DNA of 33,511 bases from a virus, in IMG/VR virus record IMGVR_UViG_3300019093_000002, positions 1 through 33,511 of that record; one strand, 5' to 3'. Numbering within the stretch: position 1 is the first letter of the stretch; every line of letters begins with the position of its first letter. The position numbers and the translations under genes are program-made. Shown here one piece after another: positions 30,383 through 33,511 of this stretch. The notes under the pieces were generated by a model. The model was given only the letters and a program-made list of their open reading frames with translations. It was not told where the DNA came from and did not search any database.

Positions 30383-30967
30383 TTAGAAAAACTCTTCATC
30401 GTCCATAACTGGTGCAGGCGCAGGCTTGGCTGCCTTGCGTACAGGCGCTGGTGCTGGCTCCGGCTCTGCCCATTGCTCCAGGCCATCTTCAGCGTTCATG
30501 CCAGCAGGACGCGCAACCCACGACACCAGCTTAAAGTTTGGGACTCGCGTGTTGCCCTTGCCAACCTTCTCGGGCGTTGAGTTGATGTACTCAATCACGG
30601 GCAGCTTTCCTGCATTGTCACCGGCAGATTTCTCGCACTCGTTGTAAATCTTTTCAAAGCCCTTGCAGACTCCATACGAATTAGCCGACCAGTCTACTAA
30701 GGACAACTCTTTTGAGTACAGGGTCACTTGGAACCCCCTCTTATAACCCTCGCCAGGCGATTGCGACTTAGCGCCCAGCACTTCGTCAGGCTGCCAATCA
30801 CGCATTCCTGCGGCAATTAGCAACCAGCCGGTCTGCACCGAGTCCAGGTCCATGACCACCTTCTTTAGTTGAATTTCCTCACCGTCGCGGTTCGTCCAAG
30901 CGTTGGCCTGCGGTGCAAAGCGGATGTAGCTGTTTCCACTACCGTTGTTGTTTGAAAGATTTAGCAT
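30383..30967 (-). CDS. Single-stranded DNA-binding protein-like (194 aa)
   Basis: The product ends with a Pro/Ala/Lys linker (PAPVRKAAKPAPAPV) and an acidic hydrophobic tip MDDEEFF, the layout of SSB C-terminal tails. The N-terminal 150 residues are beta-rich (YIRFAPQANAWTNRDGEEIQ; LKKVVMDLDSVQTGWLLIAA) and contain GFQVTLYSK and FKLVSWVARP strands typical of phage SSB-like proteins of this type. It probably coats single-stranded DNA at the fork and recruits partners through the tip. Placed immediately before the primase-helicase and after a nuclease gene. Confidence 0.8.
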   Translation of the reverse strand: MLNLSNNNGSGNSYIRFAPQANAWTNRDGEEIQLKKVVMDLDSVQTGWLLIAAGMRDWQPDEVLGAKSQSPGEGYKRGFQVTLYSKELSLVDWSANSYGVCKGFEKIYNECEKSAGDNAGKLPVIEYINSTPEKVGKGNTRVPNFKLVSWVARPAGMNAEDGLEQWAEPEPAPAPVRKAAKPAPAPVMDDEEFF

Positions 30968-31001
30968 TTCAGTTCCTAAAGTTACGGGCTTGCGCCCAAT
31001 G

Positions 31002-32063
31002 TTAGATGGCAGAGGATTCCACCATCTTTGCCAAAGTCAGCCCACTTGAGACCTTCTCTGTCAAATCGTTAAGCATATGCAACTCATCTTTATTAAGAAG
31101 TTTTTCAAGTTGCGCTGGTGTAATGCGTTTCCGTGGAAACAATTTCTCAAATGAAATAGGAAATTTTTCAATTTCTTTATCAACAATACTTTCTTTCCAT
31201 TGGCGAGTAGCGCGTTTCGGGACTAGGTTCCAGCCTGGCACTGCACCGCCACCTTCTAAGCGAGTAAACGCCACCTTCTTCAATTCTTCGAAAAACGCTT
31301 CCACCAGTTCGCCTTGCGCCAGCCACTCGCTGATCTCATCCGCGCTCAACTCTTTAACCGGCACGGGTGGAGATGCTGCCATCGCTTTAAGCGCAGGGCA
31401 ATGCAGCTTGGCAGGGCAATACTTGCAAGCGCTGGTGGATGGCGTAGGATAGGTGTCAGGGTTGTATGCCTTCTCAATGGCAGGCATTACTACGTCTTGC
31501 TCCCATGCCTGCAGATCAGCAAGCGGCATCTCATGCGTGCGGTTAGCGCCTGTCTGAGGCTGCACAATCGTCAGCTTGATGCGCTGAAAGTCACCCATCA
31601 ACTTAATAGCGCCCAGAGCGTATAGCTTCATCTGGCTGCTATCAGCGTCCACATAACCGCGCCCGGTCTTCAGATCCGCAATCTCCAAGCACTCGCCTTC
31701 GTTGTCCCATGCCACAACGTCAGCAGTACCTTGGCAGTTAGCTTTCTTGGTGTCCAAGATTGACAGATGCTCTTCCACCGTCACGTTGTCGTAGTTAGCT
31801 TCCAGTTCTTTGATGGTGTCAAGGTGTAGCTGCGCGAAGTCGGCGTTGTCTTGCGTAATCGTAATGCCCTCAACGATTGAGCCAACATGGTTAGCCGGCA
31901 CATCACCTGATAGCCAGCAGATTTCGGCCAGCGAGTGAATAGCCGTGCCAATCTGGGCGGCTTCACCTGATGGCGAATCAGGAATGCCCTCAGATAGCCT
32001 GACGCTTGCGGGGCAAGCAATCCAGCGAGACGCTGCACTCGGCCTTAGTTTGATACGTTCCAT
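31002..32063 (-). CDS. Cas4/RecB-like PD-(D/E)XK nuclease with Fe-S cysteines (DUF2800-like, 353 aa)
   Basis: The core has GTAIHSLAE (His43), GTADVVAWD (Asp115), ECLEIADLKTG (Glu127/Asp130 and Lys132) and QMKLYALGA (Gln144), the motifs of the RecB/Cas4 nuclease fold. Four cysteines, Cys17 in WIACPAS and CKYCPAKLHC at 213-222, have the Cas4/AddB spacing for a 4Fe-4S cluster. The C-terminal 100 residues (WNLVPKRATRQW; FEKLFPRKRITPAQLEKLL) match the DUF2800 architecture. It may process DNA ends for recombination or degrade host DNA. It overlaps the gene upstream by 19 bases. Confidence 0.88.
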   Translation of the reverse strand: MERIKLRPSAASRWIACPASVRLSEGIPDSPSGEAAQIGTAIHSLAEICWLSGDVPANHVGSIVEGITITQDNADFAQLHLDTIKELEANYDNVTVEEHLSILDTKKANCQGTADVVAWDNEGECLEIADLKTGRGYVDADSSQMKLYALGAIKLMGDFQRIKLTIVQPQTGANRTHEMPLADLQAWEQDVVMPAIEKAYNPDTYPTPSTSACKYCPAKLHCPALKAMAASPPVPVKELSADEISEWLAQGELVEAFFEELKKVAFTRLEGGGAVPGWNLVPKRATRQWKESIVDKEIEKFPISFEKLFPRKRITPAQLEKLLNKDELHMLNDLTEKVSSGLTLAKMVESSAI

Positions 32064-32266
32064 TTTTCCCGTTCCCTTTCGTGTTCGTCGCTGATGATGA
32101 TGTAAGCCTGCTTGCGTACTTCGGCGGTGACCGCGTGCCCCAAGTCATCTGGGTCAAGCAGGCGCTTGAGCAGAACAGTCTTATCGCGTGAAGACTCGCG
32201 CTCTTTCTCTAGCTGAGTGCCCAGCCAGACAATGTGCTCGCGCATAGTTCTGAGTTGGTCAAGCAT
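32045..32266 (-). CDS. Hypothetical helical protein (73 aa)
   Basis: It encodes MLDQLRTMREHIVWLGTQLE and continues with charged coiled-coil sequence (KERESSRDKTVLLKRLLDPD) and VRKQAYIIISDEHERERE. It overlaps the resolvase gene by 8 bases and the nuclease gene by 19 bases. This places it in a recombination/repair cluster, perhaps as an accessory protein. No domain is recognised. Confidence 0.72.
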   Translation of the reverse strand: MLDQLRTMREHIVWLGTQLEKERESSRDKTVLLKRLLDPDDLGHAVTAEVRKQAYIIISDEHEREREKWNVSN

Positions 32267-32741
32267 TTTTCGTTATGTACCAGTAAGCAATGAGTGCAGC
32301 ATCTGCGCGGCCATCGTCCTTCGCACGCTTAAACAGATCGGCTTTGGCTGCAGGAAACAATTCCATCGCCCTCATGCGAGATGCATCCTTACCCGCTGCG
32401 CGGCCTACAGCCTTTGTCCAAGTGGCAGGCGTGACATATGTATGTGAAATCTTCAAACCTACCACAACGCCTTCAATAATGCCTGCGCTGCGTCCAAAGT
32501 TAAACATGGACGTCACGCCTTGACCTGGCATAGCGCCCACCTTCTCAATCACGACGTGAGAGTCAGGGTAGCCCTCCAATATGTTGCGTAACCCTGCCGC
32601 GCTGATGTGCCGCTTCTTTGTCTTACCTGAGTCCACCTCCAATGTAGGCATATCAATCACGTCAAACAAGGTGTGAGTGATTGCGCTGAACACACTGATG
32701 GCTCCGCTGATGCCTGGGTCAATGCCAATGACAAAGCTCAT
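32259..32741 (-). CDS. RuvC-like Holliday junction resolvase (160 aa)
   Basis: The motifs of the RuvC fold are all present: VIGIDPGISGA with Asp8, VVIEKVGAMPGQG with Glu66, and DDGRADAALIAYW near the C-terminus with Asp143 and Asp147. The MPGQGVTSMFNFGRSAGIIE stretch is typical of phage and bacterial RuvC-like resolvases. It should cut four-way or branched DNA before packaging. The length is normal. It is coupled to the XRE-type gene by an ATGA overlap at 32738-32741. Confidence 0.92.
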   Translation of the reverse strand: MSFVIGIDPGISGAISVFSAITHTLFDVIDMPTLEVDSGKTKKRHISAAGLRNILEGYPDSHVVIEKVGAMPGQGVTSMFNFGRSAGIIEGVVVGLKISHTYVTPATWTKAVGRAAGKDASRMRAMELFPAAKADLFKRAKDDGRADAALIAYWYITKNA

Positions 32742-32968
32742 GCCTGGCTCTCCTTCTGTAGCTGCGCCAGCCTAGCTTCCACCAAAGCGTCGCAAGCCTC
32801 TTGCAAATTGATGACGGCGCTGTACAGGGGAACGACCTTGCCGGTAGACCAGCGCGAGACCTGGGCCTTGTCAATGCCTGCCGCGTATGCGACATCGCTC
32901 AGAGTGAAACCTGACCTCTCCGCTTTCTCGCGGATGGCCCTGATAGCAATTTGTGTAGTGGATTCCAT
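32738..32968 (-). CDS. XRE/Cro-type regulator (76 aa)
   Basis: The helix-turn-helix is clear: RSGFTLSDVAYAAGIDKAQV followed by SRWSTGKVVP, a Cro/CI-type fold at about residues 18-48. The C-terminal helix (CDALVEARLAQLQKE) may dimerise. The start MESTTQIAIRAIREKAERSG at 32968 is preferred; an in-frame ATG at 32998 has no better ribosome site. It is transcribed away from the early block, so it may repress the divergent early promoter. No integrase is present, so a role in timing rather than lysogeny is likely. Confidence 0.82.
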   Translation of the reverse strand: MESTTQIAIRAIREKAERSGFTLSDVAYAAGIDKAQVSRWSTGKVVPLYSAVINLQEACDALVEARLAQLQKESQA

Positions 32969-33039
32969 GATGGTATTGTCAACTCCTAAGTGACGCATTA
33001 TGCATTCTTTTTTCTAAGGGTTATCCCTAGTGCTTTTCT

Positions 33040-33069
33040 TTGTGATGTAGTAGTCATCTGCGATATGAT
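33040..33069 (+). promoter_or_regulatory. Candidate early promoter of the rightward block
   Basis: TTGTGA (33040-33045) and TATGAT (33064-33069) are spaced by 18 bases, and the ATG of the first rightward gene is 31 bases downstream of the -10. The same gap contains a perfect -35-like TTGACA on the minus strand (33080-33075) but with a poor -10, which might serve the divergent regulator. An imperfect palindrome CTAAGGGTTATCCCTAG (33014-33030) could be an operator. Confidence 0.42.
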
Positions 33070-33099
33070 GCGTCTGTCAACAACAACCGGAGCAGCAAC

Positions 33100-33333
33100 A
33101 TGAATAGCAAGCAAACCAAAACGATACAGTTGGTAACCAAACCTAGCTACATCACTTGGAAATGCAACAACGTACACATTGATGGCAACATGGCATTCAG
33201 CGTCACTGAAATAGGCGACACCGTTATGGTTCATGGATCAAACACGGCTAGCATTGAATGGTGGCACAAACATTTCATCATTCAGTTTTTTATCGGCCCA
33301 CGCGGTGGCATCAACAAAATCAAAGTTTGCTAA
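33100..33333 (+). CDS. First early gene, hypothetical protein (77 aa)
   Basis: It encodes MNSKQTKTIQLVTKPSYITW and is beta-rich (KCNNVHIDGNMAFSVTEIGD; VMVHGSNTASIEWW) with an aromatic end (FIIQFFIGPRGGINKIK). A GGAG box lies 7 bases before the ATG and a candidate promoter upstream. The opposite strand also has an open frame here but it lacks a good ribosome site. No family is recognised. It is divergent from the XRE regulator, the place where phages often put a partner regulator or an early anti-host protein. Confidence 0.7.
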   Translation: MNSKQTKTIQLVTKPSYITWKCNNVHIDGNMAFSVTEIGDTVMVHGSNTASIEWWHKHFIIQFFIGPRGGINKIKVC

Positions 33334-33356
33334 CTTAACCACTAGGAGAAACCACT

Positions 33357-33511
33357 ATGAAACTCACCAACTACCAGCGCAGCCAGCTCAAGGCTGCCGC
33401 CTGCTTCGGAGGCGCTCAGATCGACAAGGTCGCCGCCAGTCTGCAACGCGAGAACCCCGAGGCGTTTTGGCGCGAGTCGGAACTGCACCAGCGCAACTTC
33501 TACCATGAGCC
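33357..33511 (+). CDS. Hypothetical early protein, N-terminal part (continues at position 1)
   Basis: The ATG at 33357 is preceded by AGGAG 9 bases upstream. The frame is open to the end of the contig and continues after position 1 to the stop at 266-268, giving a 99-aa product starting MKLTNYQRSQLKAAACFGG. The last 123 bases repeat the first 123 of the window, so this is one gene on the circular genome and not two. No family is recognised. Confidence 0.8.
   Translation, partial: MKLTNYQRSQLKAAACFGGAQIDKVAASLQRENPEAFWRESELHQRNFYHE
33389..33511. repeat. Terminal direct repeat, right copy
   Basis: Exact copy of 1-123. It shows that the contig closes on itself; the unique sequence is 33,388 bp. 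Confidence 0.93.

Noticed and set aside
32998-33234. 78-aa leftward open frame opposite the first early gene
   Set aside because: No ribosome site, and it would cover the divergent promoter region; the rightward gene has GGAG and continues the early operon.
1-33511. Prophage with attachment sites
   Set aside because: No integrase, excisionase or host genes; the end repeat is an assembly closure and not an att pair.

Overview
The window is a complete or near-complete tailed-phage genome assembled as a circle. The first 123 bases recur exactly as the last 123 bases, so the unique length is about 33,388 bp. The virion genes follow the order and families of the P22-type short-tailed (podovirus) group: small terminase, large terminase, P22-type portal, scaffold, P22-type coat, gp4-like tail accessory factor, gp10-like stabilisation protein, ejection proteins and tail fibres. 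The host cannot be read directly. Moderate G+C and the style of the small proteins suggest a freshwater or environmental proteobacterium, perhaps Burkholderiales; this is inference only. No integrase, reverse transcriptase, tRNA, DNA polymerase or RNA polymerase was found, so a lytic phage that relies on the host polymerases is the simplest reading.

Layout. (1) A rightward early block runs from about 33,040 through the contig ends to 3,310. It holds 13 small genes, mostly joined by ATGA overlaps and almost all of unknown function; it includes two one-helix membrane peptides, a tandem pair of paralogues and an NrdR-like zinc-ribbon protein. (2) Everything else is leftward. From right to left: an XRE-type regulator, a RuvC-like resolvase, a small protein, a Cas4/RecB-like Fe-S nuclease, an SSB-like protein, a strong terminator and a primase-helicase. 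(3) A 222-bp intergenic region (28,018-28,239) holds eight TACGCAA/TTGCGTA sites and large inverted repeats. (4) Next come a 217-aa unknown protein and the small terminase, then a 545-bp non-coding region with G+C-rich 33-bp repeats, ACTATGC repeats and two DnaA-box-like sites. (5) The packaging and head module follows: a 644-aa protein with an HhH-GPD-like signature, large terminase, three small basic proteins, portal, scaffold, coat and head-surface proteins. (6) Then tail completion and ejection proteins, one of which carries seven near-identical repeats, and tail fibres, including three tandem paralogues with one shared C-terminal module. (7) The lysis cassette comes last: a coiled-coil/TM protein whose reading frame is joined only by a -1 shift at A AAA AAG, two holin-like proteins, a small protein and an M15 peptidase endolysin that converges on the early block.

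The most notable observations are the canonical -1 frameshift heptamer in the lysis cassette, the HhH-GPD signature with Lys and Asp in place inside a protein next to terminase, the iteron-like intergenic region, and the repeat-rich region between the terminase genes that could be a pac site or origin. Functions assigned to families come from recognising motifs by eye; no database search was possible.
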